This document shows, in pieces, positions 11,613-23,386 of a stretch of DNA of 64,000 nucleotides. Source of the DNA: Bufo bufo (lineage: Eukaryota; Chordata; Amphibia; Anura; Bufonidae); the NCBI RefSeq assembly GCF_905171765.1, contig NC_053391.1, positions 107,482,644 through 107,546,643 on the forward strand, written 5' to 3'. The translations under genes were made by a program, and so were the position numbers. Every line of letters starts with the position of its first letter. The first letter of the stretch is position 1. The notes beneath the pieces were generated by a model. It was not told where the DNA came from. It did no database searches and worked only from the letters and a program-made list of their open reading frames with translations.

Positions 11613-12634
11613 ATGAGATCCAAAGAGCTGTGACTATCAGTGAAGCAAGCCATCATTAGGCTGAAAAAACTAAACAAACCCATCAGAGAGACAGCAAATA
11701 ACATTAGGCGTGGCCAAAACAACTGTTTGGAACATTCTTAAAAAAAAGGAACGCATCGGTGAGCTCAGCAACACCAAAAGACCCGGAAGACCACGGAAAA
11801 CAACTGTGGTGGATGACAGAAGAATTCTTTCCCTGGTGAAGAAAACACGCTTCACAACAGTTGGCCAGATCAAGAACACTCTCCAGGAGGTAGGTGTATG
11901 TGTGTCAAAGTCAACAATCAAGAGAAGACTTCACCACAAGAGGGTTCACCACAAGATGTTAACCATTGGTGATCCTCAAAAACAGGAAGGCCAGATTAGA
12001 GTTTGCCAAAAGACATCTAAAAAACCCTTCACAGTTCTGGAACAACATCCTATGGATAGATGAGACCAAGATCAACTTGTACCAGAGTGATGGGAAGAGA
12101 AGAGTATGGGAAAGGAAAGGAACTGCTCATGATCCTAAGCATACCACCTCATCAGTGAAGCATGGTGGTGGTAGTGTCATGGCGTGGGAATGTATGGCTG
12201 CCAATGGAACTGGTTCTCTTGTATTTATTGATGATGTGACTGCTGACAAAAGCAGCAGGATGAATTCTGAAGTTTTCCAGGCAATATTATCTGCTCATAT
12301 TCAGCCAAATGCTTCAGAACTCATTGGATGGCGCTTCACAGTGCAGATGGACAATGACCCAAAGCATACTGCAAAAGCAACCAAAGAGTTTTTTAAGGGA
12401 AAGAAGTGGAATGTTATGCAATGGCCAAGTCAATCATCTGACCTGAATCCGATTGAGCATGCATTTCACTTGCTGAAGACAAAACTGAATGGAAAATGCC
12501 CCAAGAAACTGAAGACAGTTGCAGTAGAGGCCTGGCATAGCATCACCAGGGATGACACCCAGCATCTGGTGATGTCTATGTGTTCCAGACTTCAGGCTGT
12601 AATTGACTGCAAAGGATTTGCAACCAAGTATTAA
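11613..12634 (+). pseudogene. Tc1 transposase, DD34E, frameshifted
   Basis: A cut-and-paste transposase that would bind its own inverted repeats and insert at TA. The reading starts MRSKEL at 11613 by analogy with 53814, but TGA follows at once where the other copy has TCA. A one-base insertion near 11698 and another frameshift near 11970 break it again. The N-terminal helix-turn-helix and the GRPRK motif are recognisable. Catalytic residues are present in WIDETK, QMDNDPKH and SSDLNPIEH, with 34 residues between the second D and the E. The end is CKGFATKY. It is inactive. Confidence 0.92.
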
Positions 12635-13019
12635 AAAGTGAAAGTTAGATTTATGACTATTATGTCCCATTACTTTTGGTCCCTTAACAAGTGGGAGGCA
12701 CATATGCAAACTGTTGTAATTCCTACACCGTTCACCTGATTTGGATGTAAATACCCTCACATTAAAGCTGCCAGTCTGCAGTTAAAGCACATCTTGTTCG
12801 TTTGATTTCAAATCCATTGTGGTGGTGTCTAGAGCCAAAAATGTTAGAATTGTGTTGTTGGCCCAGTATTTATGGACCTGACTGTAAATATCTATATGCA
12901 CAGGAGTTCATGTTGCATCACTACGCATTGCTATACTGGGAGGATTGCTGTGTCTACCAGACAAGCTCCGGCTGCTGGCCTTGTCAGAGTGACTGGAAAC
13001 TGGGCTATTCAAGTTTCTG

Positions 13020-13582
13020 ACTAGTGATGAGCAGCAGGGACTATATTCGAATTTGCAATGTTTCACAAATATTTTGTAGAATATTCGTCATATATTCGAG
13101 AATTCGAGATTATTTTATTGAATGCTATAAATCAGCAATGTAAAAAATCACGTAATGCGAATTCGTAACGCGAAATACAGGCGTGGGTCCCTTTGGCTAC
13201 ATTTTTCAAGCTGGTATACATTTCCTGAGACTGGAGAAAATGGTTGGCACGGCAGAACATTAGAATAGCTTTATATGCAGATAGAGTCAAGTGCTCCAAT
13301 ATATTCGCGATTGCCCTAATCGTCAGTGATTAGAATATTTTTTCGCACTACATGCAACTTCACATTTTAGCAGGTCTGACTGCAGATTACTGATTGGTGC
13401 ACTAAGTATTGTGAACTTGACATTGCTTCCTTCTCATTGGCCCACAAGCAAGAAGCAGGAAGGAATCATGTGTTCAGATAGAAAAAAAATGTAGAATATT
13501 CAATATAAAGAATATATAGCACTATATTCTAAATATTCGCAAATTCTCGAAGTGGCGATATTCACGATATTCGTGCTTCCAG
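13020..13582. mobile_element. A/T-rich hAT-like non-autonomous element
   Basis: It starts TAGTGATGAGC, the style of end seen on the hAT elements at 57339 and 63262, and is filled with ATATTCG and CGAATAT motifs in both orientations. I could not find a matching right terminus or an 8-bp duplication, so the right boundary is approximate. Confidence 0.45.
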
Positions 13583-14226
13583 AGCCAGATGGGGTATTTT
13601 AGACAGCCGTCTCCTATCAACATTGTCTGTGATTGTGTTGGTTTTCTAGGGTTTACTGTGCGACTTCATTCTGTTTATCCTGGTGATTTGTCTTCTGGCT
13701 TGTTTTTGGATTTAATCTTGTGTCTGTGGTTTCTCCTTTGAACTAACCAATTGTGATCTGCATTGCCCGTGTATGTTTGTTCCAGATTTTGACCCTGCTT
13801 GTATATTTTTCTTTGTACCTCCTTGGTCACTCTGGAAGGTCTTCTACTTGTGTAGCCTCACCAGTGTTCTTTTATCAACTCTGCAGGTGAATCTTGGGTC
13901 CATAGCAGCTAAGCCCATCCTGCCTTGCAGGTGAATACCTTGGGGTAGCCTTAATTTCATACTACCTGGAGTGGTTATGGAAGGCTGGTAGGAATTTTGG
14001 GGTTCACTGGCTGTGATCCAGACAGTGACCCTAGTACTTCCTAACAACACCCAACTCAAGTGGCATGGATTATCCTCAACAGTTGCATACCTTCGGAAAC
14101 TGAAATGGAAAGCGGCATAGAAGGTTCTGCTACACAGTTAACCCTGGAGCCCGGTTCACTGCTGTTCCACACAGTAGACACCTTTGGCTAATGTCCGCAA
14201 TCAGCAGTAATGCCAAACGCAGACAT
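13583..14226. other. unannotated spacer
   Basis: No supported gene. The T-rich stretch around 13650-13850 resembles the sequence at 10330-10560 in style but I could not align it. Confidence 0.35.
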
Positions 14227-15220
14227 TTAACCCCTCAGATGCTGTGGTCAAATGTGACCACAGCATCTGAGAGGCCTAAAATCTGGAAGCACACTCTTGA
14301 CAGCCAGGAATGCCTCCTCTGGGCAGAGATCGGGGAAGGTGTTCCATGAAAGTAATGAGCCAGCAGGTGGCAGCACTGAATTGTAATATAGCGATCTATG
14401 TATAGGTTAATGGATAATAATATTACACTATATACAAATTGAAATCTAATGATTGCATGTTGGGGACCTAAAAAAAACGTTAAAAAAAAGTGAAAAAAGT
14501 TTTAAAAAATATTTTAAAAATTAATATAAAAATTTAAATCCCCCGCCTTTCCCCAAAATAAAAATAAACAATAAAAAATAAACATCATGGGTATTGCCAT
14601 GTGCAAAAATCCCTGTAATATTAAAATATAAAAAAACTTATCCCATACATTGAATGTAAAAATTGCCGATTCACCATTTTTTCATTACTTTGCCTCCCCA
14701 AAAAATTAAATAAAAAGTGATCAAAAAATCATACAGGACCCAAAATGGTATCAATAAAAACGACAGATCATCCTGCAAAAGAAATAGCCCTCACACAGAG
14801 CCGTAGACATAACTATTAAAAAGTTATGGGGGTCAGAATATGGCAATAAAAAGAAAAAAAAATATTAAACTTTTTTTTTTGTATTAAAACACAACAAAAA
14901 CTGGTATTGCTGTAATAATACTCACCTGGACAATGACGAGCACAAGTCAGTTTTACCGCATAGTGAATGTCATAAAAACAAAACCCACAAAACAGTGTCG
15001 GAATTGTGTTGTTTTTCTTTACAATTCCACCCCATTTGGAATTTTTGGGAATCCTTTGCAATATTTAAAAGTGCCTTTAGAAAATACAACTTGTCCCGCA
15101 AAAAACAAGTCCACATACGATGTTAAGTACAGAAAAGTAAAGAAGTTATGGTTCCCAGGAGACAAGGAGTGAAAAATGAATAGGCAAAAATGGAAAATCG
15201 ATCCATCGGGAAAGGGTTAA
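14227..15220. mobile_element. TTAA-flanked non-autonomous element (probable)
   Basis: TTAA sits at 14227-14230 and 15217-15220, with ends CCCCTCAG and GGAAAGGG that are only weakly inverted. A short hairpin (CAGATGCTGTGGTCA and its complement) lies just inside the left end. The interior has long A/T-rich runs and no coding frame. TTAA targets fit piggyBac or Kolobok; the weak inverted repeats leave this unsure. Confidence 0.4.
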
Positions 15221-15486
15221 ATGAAGTTGCAAGATAGAAATGATTTTCTCCCCCGTGTCTCATTTTCCTGTAACACAGGCAACATTAAGGAAGAAGCCAT
15301 AAATCTACTAGATCACACCACTCTTCGCTGACAGCTTTTATATGTGATACAAGACAACACCTTGGAGGGATTTCTTCCATTACGAAATAGAACAAACTAA
15401 AAAAGAACTCACTGTGAACCGGAGGTCAAAAGAAAGTCTTTCAGATTTATAATTGTTATATGTGAAAGTTTGGAAAAAGACTTGGG

Positions 15487-15935
15487 CCTCTTTCACAAGA
15501 ACGATACGGATTAGGTCTGGATGAGTTCAGGGTGCGTTTAGTGCAACTCGCACCATTTTGCAAGCAAGCTCAGTCAGTTTTGTCTGCGATTGCGTTCAGT
15601 TGTTCAGTTTTTTCCACGCGAGTGCAATGCGTTTGATGCGTTTTTCACGCGCGTGATAAAAAACGGAAGGTTTACAAACAACATCTTTTAGCAACCATCA
15701 GTGAAAAACGCACTGCATCCGCAGATGCAATGTGTTTTTCACCGAAGCCCCATTCACTTCTATGGGGCCAGTGCTGCGTGAAAAACGCAGAATATAGAAC
15801 ATGCTGCATTTTTCACGCAACGCAGAACTGATGCATGAAAAAACACTCATGTACACAGACCCATTGAAATGAATGGGTCAGGATTCAGTGCGGGTGCTAT
15901 GCGTTCACGTCACGCATTGCACCTGCACAGAAAAC
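15487..15935. mobile_element. truncated MITE, GGCCTCTTTCACA type
   Basis: It begins GGGCCTCTTTCACA and holds many TTTTCACGC and GCGTGAAAA blocks, like the element from 21715. The expected mirrored right terminus is missing, so the copy is truncated. Confidence 0.55.
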
Positions 15936-16293
15936 TCGCTCGCTCTGTTTGCAATGGAGACCAGTCAAGCTCTGCCCTGTCCCTGAGATGGTCATCAGCT
16001 AAAAGTAAAGGCCAGCAGGAGGAGACTGACACGTCTTTTCTGGCAGATTTCTATAAGACATTTGCAAACTAAAAAGTGTTGCACTTCATGCAAGCTGCTT
16101 ACTCATACCATTCATGGTGGCCCAGGTTTCTAGCTAAAGCTCCAGGGACTATAAATTGTTTTGTTTATGGCATCACCTGTGAGCTACTTGCTCCTTCTGA
16201 TGGCTTTGATGCCCACAGATATTGCAAATGCGCAAACCCCCCCCTCGTACAGAATCACAGGCTCCAGATGTTGAAGTAGCAGGGCTACAGGTA
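15936..16293. other. unannotated spacer
   Basis: No gene or repeat end recognised. Short frames at 15869-16279 have no known domain. Confidence 0.35.
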
Positions 16294-16766
16294 AGGCTAC
16301 TTTAACACTCACGTTTGGTGCGGATCCATCATGGATCTGCACAGACGGATCCGCACCGATAATACAACCGCCTGCATCCGTTCAGAACAGATCAGTTTGT
16401 ATTATCTTTAACATAGCCAAAACGGATCCGCCTTGACCACCATTGAAAGTCAATGGGGGGCGGGTCCGTTTTCTATTGTGCCAGATTGTGTCAGTGAAAA
16501 CGGATCCGTTCCTATTGACTTACATTGTGTGTCAAAACTCAGGACGGATCCGTTTGCCTCCGCATCGTCAGACGGACAACAAGCAGCGTTTTGTTGTGCG
16601 CCTCCAGAGCAGAATGGAGGCGGAACGGAGGCAAACTGATGCATTCTGAGCGGATCCTTATCCATTCAGAATGCATTAGGGCAAAACTGATCCATTTTGG
16701 ACCGCTTGTGAGAGCCCTGAACGGATCTCACAAACGGAAACCAAAACACCAGTGTGAAAGTAGCCT
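16294..16766. mobile_element. MITE, same family as 337-812
   Basis: The left end is AGGCTACTTTAACAC and the right end is GTGTGAAAGTAGCCT. It has the same internal layout of ACGGATCCGT motifs and a left-end hairpin. It has no coding capacity; open frames across it on both strands come from the repeats. Confidence 0.75.
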
Positions 16767-17371
16767 CAAGAATGGGACCATGCTGCCCTGTCCTACATGG
16801 AAAATCTGTTTTTATTTGACAATCAGCCAGTGAGAGCACAGATTTAAAAAATGTATCCAGTTAGGCTGTCTTCATATCTATGTCCACGGCTTAAGCTGCA
16901 CTTTTTTGATCAGTAAAATATCAGGTCTCATGATGGCAACCCAACTGACCCTATTATAGGTAATGGGGTTCGTCAGCTTCCATTAGTGTCTATTATCTGA
17001 AGGATCCATCACTTTTGTTGCTTTCATTGAATAGAAATAAGAAGGTCAATGTGAAAGCGGCCTGTCGTCTACATCCTCTGCTGACATTAGATAAGTGCCA
17101 GAACTCTCTGTTTCGTCCCAATGAAACAGCTTCCAGTCACCCTCATGCACTGGGCTGAGAAAACCTATACCTCCATACCTCCAATGCCTTTTCTGCATCT
17201 CAATAGCTCACTGTGCTATGCTGCTTTTGTAATTCCCATTTACTTGTATAGGAGCTCTAGAGACAATGTAGCACGGCCCACTGTAGTCCACCTCAGGCAG
17301 CCGCATCCAAGCTGGTGGAGATAGGGAGGCTCTGGGGACCACTTCTGAGATTGGAATACGCATTTAATATA
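16767..17371. other. unannotated spacer
   Basis: No supported gene. A TA at 17370-17371 marks the target of the next Tc1 element. Confidence 0.4.
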
Positions 17372-17558
17372 CACTCACCTAAAGAATTATTAGGAACATC
17401 TGTTCTATTTCTCATTAATGCAATTATCTAGTCAACCAATCACATGGCAGTTGCTTCAATGCATTTAGGGGTGTGGTCCTGGTCAAGACAATCTCCTGAA
17501 CTCCAAACTGAATGCCAGAACGGGAAAGGAAGGTGATTTAAGCAATTTTGAGCGTGGC

Positions 17559-19327
17559 ATGGTTGTTGGTGCCAGACGGGCCGGTCTGAGTATTTCACAA
17601 TCCGCTCAGTTACTGGGATTTTCACGCACAACCATTTCTAGGGTTTACAAAGTATGGTGTGAAAAGGGAAAAACATCCAGTATGCGGCAGTCCTGTGGGC
17701 AAAAATGCCTTGTGGATGCTAGAGGTCAGAGGAGAATGGGTCGACTGATTCAAGCTGATAGAAGAGAAACGTTGACTGAAATAACCACTCGTTACAACCG
17801 AGGTATGCAGCAAAGCATTTGTGAAGCCACAACACGCACAACCTTGAGGCGGATGGGCTACAACAGCAGAAGACCCCACCGGGTACCACTCATCTCCACT
17901 ACAAATAGAAAAAAGAGGCTACAATTTGCACGAGCTCAGCAAAATTGGACTGTTGAAGACTGGAAAAATGTTGCCTGGTCTGATGAGTCTCGATTTCTGT
18001 TGAGACATTCAAATGGTAGCGTCCGAATTTGGCGTAAACAATGAGAACATGTATCCATCCTCTGGCTACTTCCAGCAGGATAATGCACCATGTCACAAAG
18101 CTCGAATCATTCCAAATTGGTTCTTGAACATGACAATGAGTTCACTGTACTAAAATGGCCCCCACAGTCACCAGATCTCAACCCAATGGAGCATCTTTGG
18201 GATGTGGTGGAACGGGAGCTTCGTGCCCTGGATGTGCATCCCTCAAATCTCCATCAACTGCAAGATGCTATCCTATCAATATGGGCAAACATTTCTATGA
18301 ATGGTTCCGTATACGGACCGTATACGGAACGCAAAAACGGCCCGCAAAACTGAAAAAAAAAAAACGGTAGTGTGAAAGAGGCCTTAGACTCCATTCACAC
18401 GTCCGTGGTGTGTTGCGAACCCGCAAATTGCGGATCCGCAAAACACCCGCTCGGCACCCCTATAGAAATGCCTATTCTTGTCCGCAAGCTGCAGACAAGA
18501 ATAGGACATGTTCTATCTTTTGCGGAGCTGCGGACCTGAAGATCGGGGCCGCGCTCCGCAAATGCGGATGCTGACAGCACACTGTGTGCTGTCCGCATCC
18601 ATTCCGTCCCCATAGAAAATGAATGGGTCCGCACCCGTTCCGCAAAATTGCGGAACGGATGCGGACCCATTTGCGGACGTGTGAATGGAGCCGATTCAAG
18701 CTGATAGAAGAGAAACGTTGACTGAAATAACCACTCGTTACAACCGAGGTATGCAGCAAAGCATTTGTGAAGCCACAACACGCACAACCTTGAGGCGGAT
18801 GGGCTACAACAGCAGAAGACCCCACCGGGTACCACTCATCTCCACTACAAATAGAAAAAAGAGGCTACAATTTGCACGAGCTCAGCAAAATTGGACTGTT
18901 GAAGACTGGAAAATGTTGCCTGGTCTGATGAGTCTCGATTTCTGTTGAGACATTCAAATGGTAGCGTCCGAATTTGGCGTAAACAATGAGAACATGTATC
19001 CATCCTCTGGCTACTTCCAGCAGGATAATGCACCATGTCACAAAGCTCGAATCATTCCAAATTGGTTCTTGAACATGACAATGAGTTCACTGTACTAAAA
19101 TGGCCCCCACAGTCACCAGATCTCAACCCAATGGAGCATCTTTGGGATGTGGTGGAACGGGAGCTTCGTGCCCTGGATGTGCATCCCTCAAATCTCCATC
19201 AACTGCAAGATGCTATCCTATCAATATGGGCCAACATTTCTAAAGAATGCTATCAGCACCTTGTTGAATCAATGCCACGTAGAATTAAGGGAGTTCTGAA
19301 GGCAAAAGGGGGTCCAACACCGTATTA
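17559..19327 (+). pseudogene. Tc1-type transposase (DD36E-like), deleted and part-duplicated
   Basis: The frame starts MVVGARRAG at 17559 with a helix-turn-helix (SQSAQLLGFSRTTISRVY). It runs to WSDESRF, then RIWRKQ and a stop at 18042-18044. The centre of the protein is missing: sequence jumps from the first catalytic region to QDNAPCH. After a one-base frameshift it continues to SPDLNPMEHLW and ends VLKAKGGPTPY. Allowing for that shift I count 36 residues between the second D and the E, the spacing of the DD36E (Incomer) group. Both duplicated copies share the deletion and the frameshift, so those came first. It is non-functional. Confidence 0.85.
18297..18690. repeat. MITE-pair fragment trapped between Tc1 copies
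   Basis: This matches 19948-20351 almost exactly, apart from one missing 11-base CGTATACGGAC step. It spans the end of one MITE (GTGTGAAAGAGGCC) and all of the next (CTCCATTCACACGTCCG to CGTGTGAATGGAGCC). Its junctions to Tc1 sequence at 18296/18297 and 18690/18691 do not fall at element ends. Confidence 0.9.
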
Positions 19328-19585
19328 GTATGGTGTTCCTAATAATTCTTTAGGTGAGTGTACATGCTGAGAAATGTATGTAGAGGAGATTAATTCGATA
19401 CAAGTATATTGAAGAGAAATGTGCTTATGTTTTATGCTGTAGTGACATGGCAGTGTGTGCGTGCTGCTTTACGGTAGCTGCAATGAATAGTAGTCATTTG
19501 AGAAATTTCAATAGAGTATCCTAGTCTCCAGTATGTGCTCCAGAGATAAGAGTGACAGGCTAGAGGCATACATTTTATTTGTGTT

Positions 19586-20044
19586 AAGGCCTCTTTCACA
19601 CGACCGTATGGCTTTTTCAGTGTATTGCGGTCCGTTTTTCACAGATCCATTGTTCCGTTTTTTGTTTCCGTATGGCATATACAGTATACAGTAATTACAT
19701 AGAACAAATTGGGCTGGGCATAACATTTTCAATAGATGGTTCCGCAATAAACGGAACAGATACGGAAGACATACGGATGCATTTCTGTATGCATTCCTTT
19801 TTTTTTTTGCCAACCCATTGACTTTAATGGAGCCACAGAACGTGATTTGTGGCCAAATATAGGACATGTTCTATCTTTGCATGGAACGGAGATACGGAAA
19901 GACGGAAACGGAATGCATTCCGTTTTTTTTGCGGACCCATTGAAATGAATGGTTCCGTATACGGACCGTATACGGACCGTATACGGAACGCAAAAACGGC
20001 CCGCAAAACTGAAAAAAAAAAAACGGTAGTGTGAAAGAGGCCTT
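19586..20044. mobile_element. MITE, AAGGCCTCTTTCACAC termini
   Basis: The left end is AAGGCCTCTTTCACACGAC and the right end GTGTGAAAGAGGCCTT. It includes CGTATACGGAC repeated in tandem near 19968-19988 and the palindrome-like AGGACATGTTCT. It has no coding potential; open frames over it are spurious. Confidence 0.8.
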
Positions 20045-20351
20045 AGACTCCATTCACACGTCCGTGGTGTGTTGCGAACCCGCAAATTGCGGATCCGCAA
20101 AACACCCGCTCGGCACCCCTATAGAAATGCCTATTCTTGTCCGCAAGCTGCAGACAAGAATAGGACATGTTCTATCTTTTGCGGAGCTGCGGACCTGAAG
20201 ATCGGGGCCGCGCTCCGCAAATGCGGATGCTGACAGCACACTGTGTGCTGTCCGCATCCATTCCGTCCCCATAGAAAATGAATGGGTCCGCACCCGTTCC
20301 GCAAAATTGCGGAACGGATGCGGACCCATTTGCGGACGTGTGAATGGAGCC
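20045..20351. mobile_element. MITE, CTCCATTCACACGTCCG termini
   Basis: The inverted ends are CTCCATTCACACGTCCG and CGTGTGAATGGAGCC, directly next to the preceding MITE. It carries CTATTCTTGTC and its complement, and AGGACATGTTCT. A second copy is at 18384-18690. Confidence 0.8.
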
Positions 20352-20468
20352 TTATAGTGTATATAAATACTATGATTTCTTACCTTAGTCTCCAGCATCA
20401 TTAAACCCTCTATACTCTGCTAACCCTGTTCCAGTATACACAGCAAAGCTGACAAGTGAGCTGCTAAA

Positions 20469-20975
20469 AAGGGTTATTTTTTATTATTACATTTTGCTCA
20501 TTTTGGACTACAAATCATTTTTTCAATTGGTCGTCATTAACAATGTTTAGCTGTTTACAAGATACAAGAGTTAAAACTCAGTCTGTTTGCAAGCTGTCAC
20601 TTTGTGTTTTCTTTGAATCCCGTCATCTGACGGTTCCTGTGCAGTTCTTACCTCTAACCTAATGAACTCATAAACACTTAATTCACATTCATCTGACAGC
20701 TCATGTGTAGTTCTTATCTTTACTCTCCTGACCCCTATCGGTTTTTGATAAGAATTGAGATATAATGAGTATTTATGGGGTCAGGAGAGTAAAGATAAGA
20801 ACTACACATGAGCTGTCAGATGAAGGGATTCAAAGAAAACACAAAGTGACAGCTTGCAAACAGAGTGATGTTTTAACTCTTGGATCTCAGAAATGGCTAA
20901 ACATTTTAAATGAAGACCAACTGAAAAAAATTGGTGTAGTAAAATGCAATCATTAAAAAATGCCCCCCTAAGGTG
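20469..20975. repeat. long inverted repeat with GGTCAGGAGAGTAAAG arms
   Basis: A stretch including AGCTCATGTGTAGTTCTTATC near 20698 is mirrored near 20795 around a centre close to 20750. Pairing extends outward through GCAAGCTGTCACTTTGTGTT to A/T-rich ends, with interruptions. This is a foldback or MITE-like element without coding frames. Confidence 0.75.
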
Positions 20976-21714
20976 TGGATAGCCTTTAATTTACAGATGA
21001 TAGACATCCCCTTTTAATATTGTACTCTTTTTAACTCCTCATATATCATGGTAAGAAGCAGGGTGTTGTGACAGAGTTGTGCTCAGTACAATTAGATGCA
21101 GCTTAGAGTTTAATTACAATCAGTTTTCTCTCATGTTTTCCTAAAAGGATGCTTCTGTAAAAAGACAAACTCCAACATCAATAACATATTTCCAGAATGA
21201 ATAAGCATTCATAGAAAGGTCTCACAACTTCAAACCCTTCTATGAAGAAGACAATCTTATTATCCTTGTGACCCCTGTGATCCATGAGAAAGCTTCATTA
21301 CAAACATTATGTGTTAAAGGAATAGTCTCCGCAGCTTGGGCAGCTTTGAAATCAGCTCCAGATACACTTCAAGAGTCTCTCTAATTAACACTCAATTATA
21401 ATAATATCGATAATATGTTTAGGCTAAAATCCAAATATTTCTCTGATGTTGTCTCAAGATGCTGGTTAATTAGAAGGTATCCATGAAGTAATGTCTCCCC
21501 TTGGCTAATTTTATCAAATTTGCACATATTTCATCAAAGAAGAATTTGAGATGAAAGCTCGAGATGAAACCTGAGAAATATCAGAAATTGAGCCATTTAT
21601 ATACAGTGGCTAATGGAGAGTGGTTGTGCGTGGCAGAACTGTCCAGAATCATATTGGCTTCCATTAAATAACGGAATCCAAAATACCATTGTGCTACATG
21701 CACTGCAATGCTTA
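20976..21714. other. unannotated A/T-rich spacer
   Basis: No supported gene or repeat boundary was seen. This is one of the more unique-looking stretches. Confidence 0.4.
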
Positions 21715-22140
21715 GGCCCCTTTCACACGGGTGAGAATCCCGCACGGGTGCAATGCGTGAGGTGAACGCATTGCACCCGCACTGAATCCAGACCTATTCA
21801 TTTCTATGGGGCTGTGCACAGGAGCGGTGATTTTCACGCATCACTTGTGCGTTGCGTGAAAAATCGCAGCAAGCTCTATATTGTGCGTTTTTCACGCAAC
21901 GCAGACCCCATAGAAGTGAATAGGGCTGCGTGAAAATCGCAAGCATCCGCAAGCAAGTGTGGATGCGGTGCGATTTTCACGTATGGCTACTAGGAGACGA
22001 TCGGGATGGGGACCCGATCTTTATTATTTTCCCTTTTACCATGGTTATAAGGGAAAATAATAGCATTCTTAATACAAAATGCTAAGTAAATTAGGGATGG
22101 AGGGGTTAAAAAATAAAAATAAAATAATTAAAACTTACCT
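21715..22140. mobile_element. MITE-like repeat, GGCCCCTTTCACACGGG type
   Basis: It starts GGCCCCTTTCACACGGG and is rich in CGCATTGCACCCGC and TTTTTCACGCAACGC motifs, some forming short hairpins. It runs into an A/T-rich stretch and then a perfect-centred palindrome. The right boundary is unclear. Confidence 0.5.
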
Positions 22141-22357
22141 CATCTACTTGTTCGCGCAGCCCGGCTTGTCTTCTTTCTTCTTCTTTGAGGACCTGGGAGG
22201 AAAAGGAACTTTGGTGATGTCACTGCGCTCATCACATGGTCCATCACCATGGTGATGGACCATGTGATGAGCGCAGTGACGTCACCAAAAGTCCTTTTCT
22301 CCCAGGTCCTTAAAGAAGAAGAAAGAAGACAAGCCGGGCTGCGCGAACAAGTAGATG
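22141..22357. repeat. 217-bp palindrome without spacer
   Basis: CATCTACTTGTTCGCGC at 22141 is mirrored by GCGCGAACAAGTAGATG ending at 22357. The centre CCATCACCATGGTGATGG has no loop. Only a few mismatches are seen over about 108-bp arms. Confidence 0.93.
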
Positions 22358-22404
22358 GGAGTGAATGGGAGCAGCGGTTGTAGTTATACTGCATCACCGC
22401 TATA

Positions 22405-22582
22405 AGGGCTCATGCACACAACCATATGTTTTTTGCGGTCCACAAAACACATCCGCAAAAAAAAAGGATGACATCCATGTGAGGTCTGTGTTGCCTCCAT
22501 TGTAACAATGCCTGTCCTTGTCCGCAGAATGTACAAGAATAGGACATGTTCTATTTTTTTGCGGAACTGACATGTGGATATA
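22405..22582. mobile_element. left part of a MITE split by a Tc1 element
   Basis: It begins GGGCTCATGCACAC and carries AGGACATGTTCT like the MITEs near 20 kb. The sequence resumes at 25234 (TGGACGCAGAATGC to about 25363) on the other side of the Tc1 insertion. Its final inverted terminus is missing. Confidence 0.6.
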
Positions 22583-23386
22583 CAGGGGAAACTCGAAAAA
22601 TTTGAATATCGTGCAAAGTTCATTTATTTCAGTAATACAACTTAAAAGGTGAAACTAATATATGAGATAGACTCATTACATGCAAAGTGAGATATTTCAA
22701 GCCTTTATTTGTTATAATTTGGATGATTATGGCTTACAGCTTATGAAAAACCCAAATTCACAATCTCAGAAAATGTGAATATTGTGAAAAGGTTCAATAT
22801 TCTAGGCTCAAAGTGTCACACTCTAGTCAGCTAATTAATCCAGAAAAAATTGCAAAGGGTTCCTGAGCCTTTAAATGGTCTCTCAGTCTGGTTCAGGAGG
22901 ATCACAATCATGGGAAAGACCGCAGACCTGACAGTTGTGCAGAAAACCATCATGGACACCCTCCATAAGGAGGGAAAGCCTCAAAAAGGTAATTGCAAAA
23001 GAAGTTGGATGTTCCCAAAGTGCTGTATCAAAGCACATTAAATGAAAGTTATGTGGAAGGAAAAGCTGCACAAGCAGCAGGGATGACCGCAGCCTGGAGA
23101 GGATTGTCAGGAAAAGGCCATTCAAAAGTGTTGGGGACTTTCACAAGGAGTGGACTGAGGCTGGAGTTAGTGCATCAAGAGCCACCACACACAGATGGAT
23201 CCTGGACATGGGCTTCAAATGTCGTATTCCTCTTTTCAAGCCTCTAAACGTCAGAAGCGTCTTACCTGGGCTAAAGAAAAATAGAACTGGTTTCAGTGGC
23301 CCAAAGTCCTCTTTTCTGATGAGAGCAACTTTTGCATCTCATTTGGAAACCAAGGACCCAGAGTCTGGAGGAAGAATGGAGAGGCA

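Larger units (their letters stand above)
10957..12884 (+). mobile_element. Tc1/mariner element (copy A)
   Basis: The ends are CAGTCAGGTCC and GGACCTGACTG, each next to TA (10955-10956 and 12885-12886). The long inverted repeats carry an inner GGGACCAAAAGTAATGGGAC block that resembles the outer repeat, as in IR/DR-type Tc1 elements. It contains a broken transposase and a hairpin MITE. A second copy of the family starts at 52729. Confidence 0.93.
17372..19360 (+). mobile_element. Tc1/mariner element with internal partial tandem duplication
   Basis: It starts CACTCACCTAAAGAATTATT and ends with the complement, with TA at both edges (17370-17371 and 19361-19362). The stretch 17747-18296 is repeated almost base for base at 18691-19240. 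Between them, 18297-18690 is a piece of the MITE pair found downstream at 19948-20351. The element is therefore a rearranged copy rather than a simple insertion. Confidence 0.92.

Noticed and set aside
18395..18835. Minus-strand frame of 146 codons
   Set aside because: It crosses the junction between MITE and Tc1 sequence; part repeats at 20054-20401. It is a product of the duplication.
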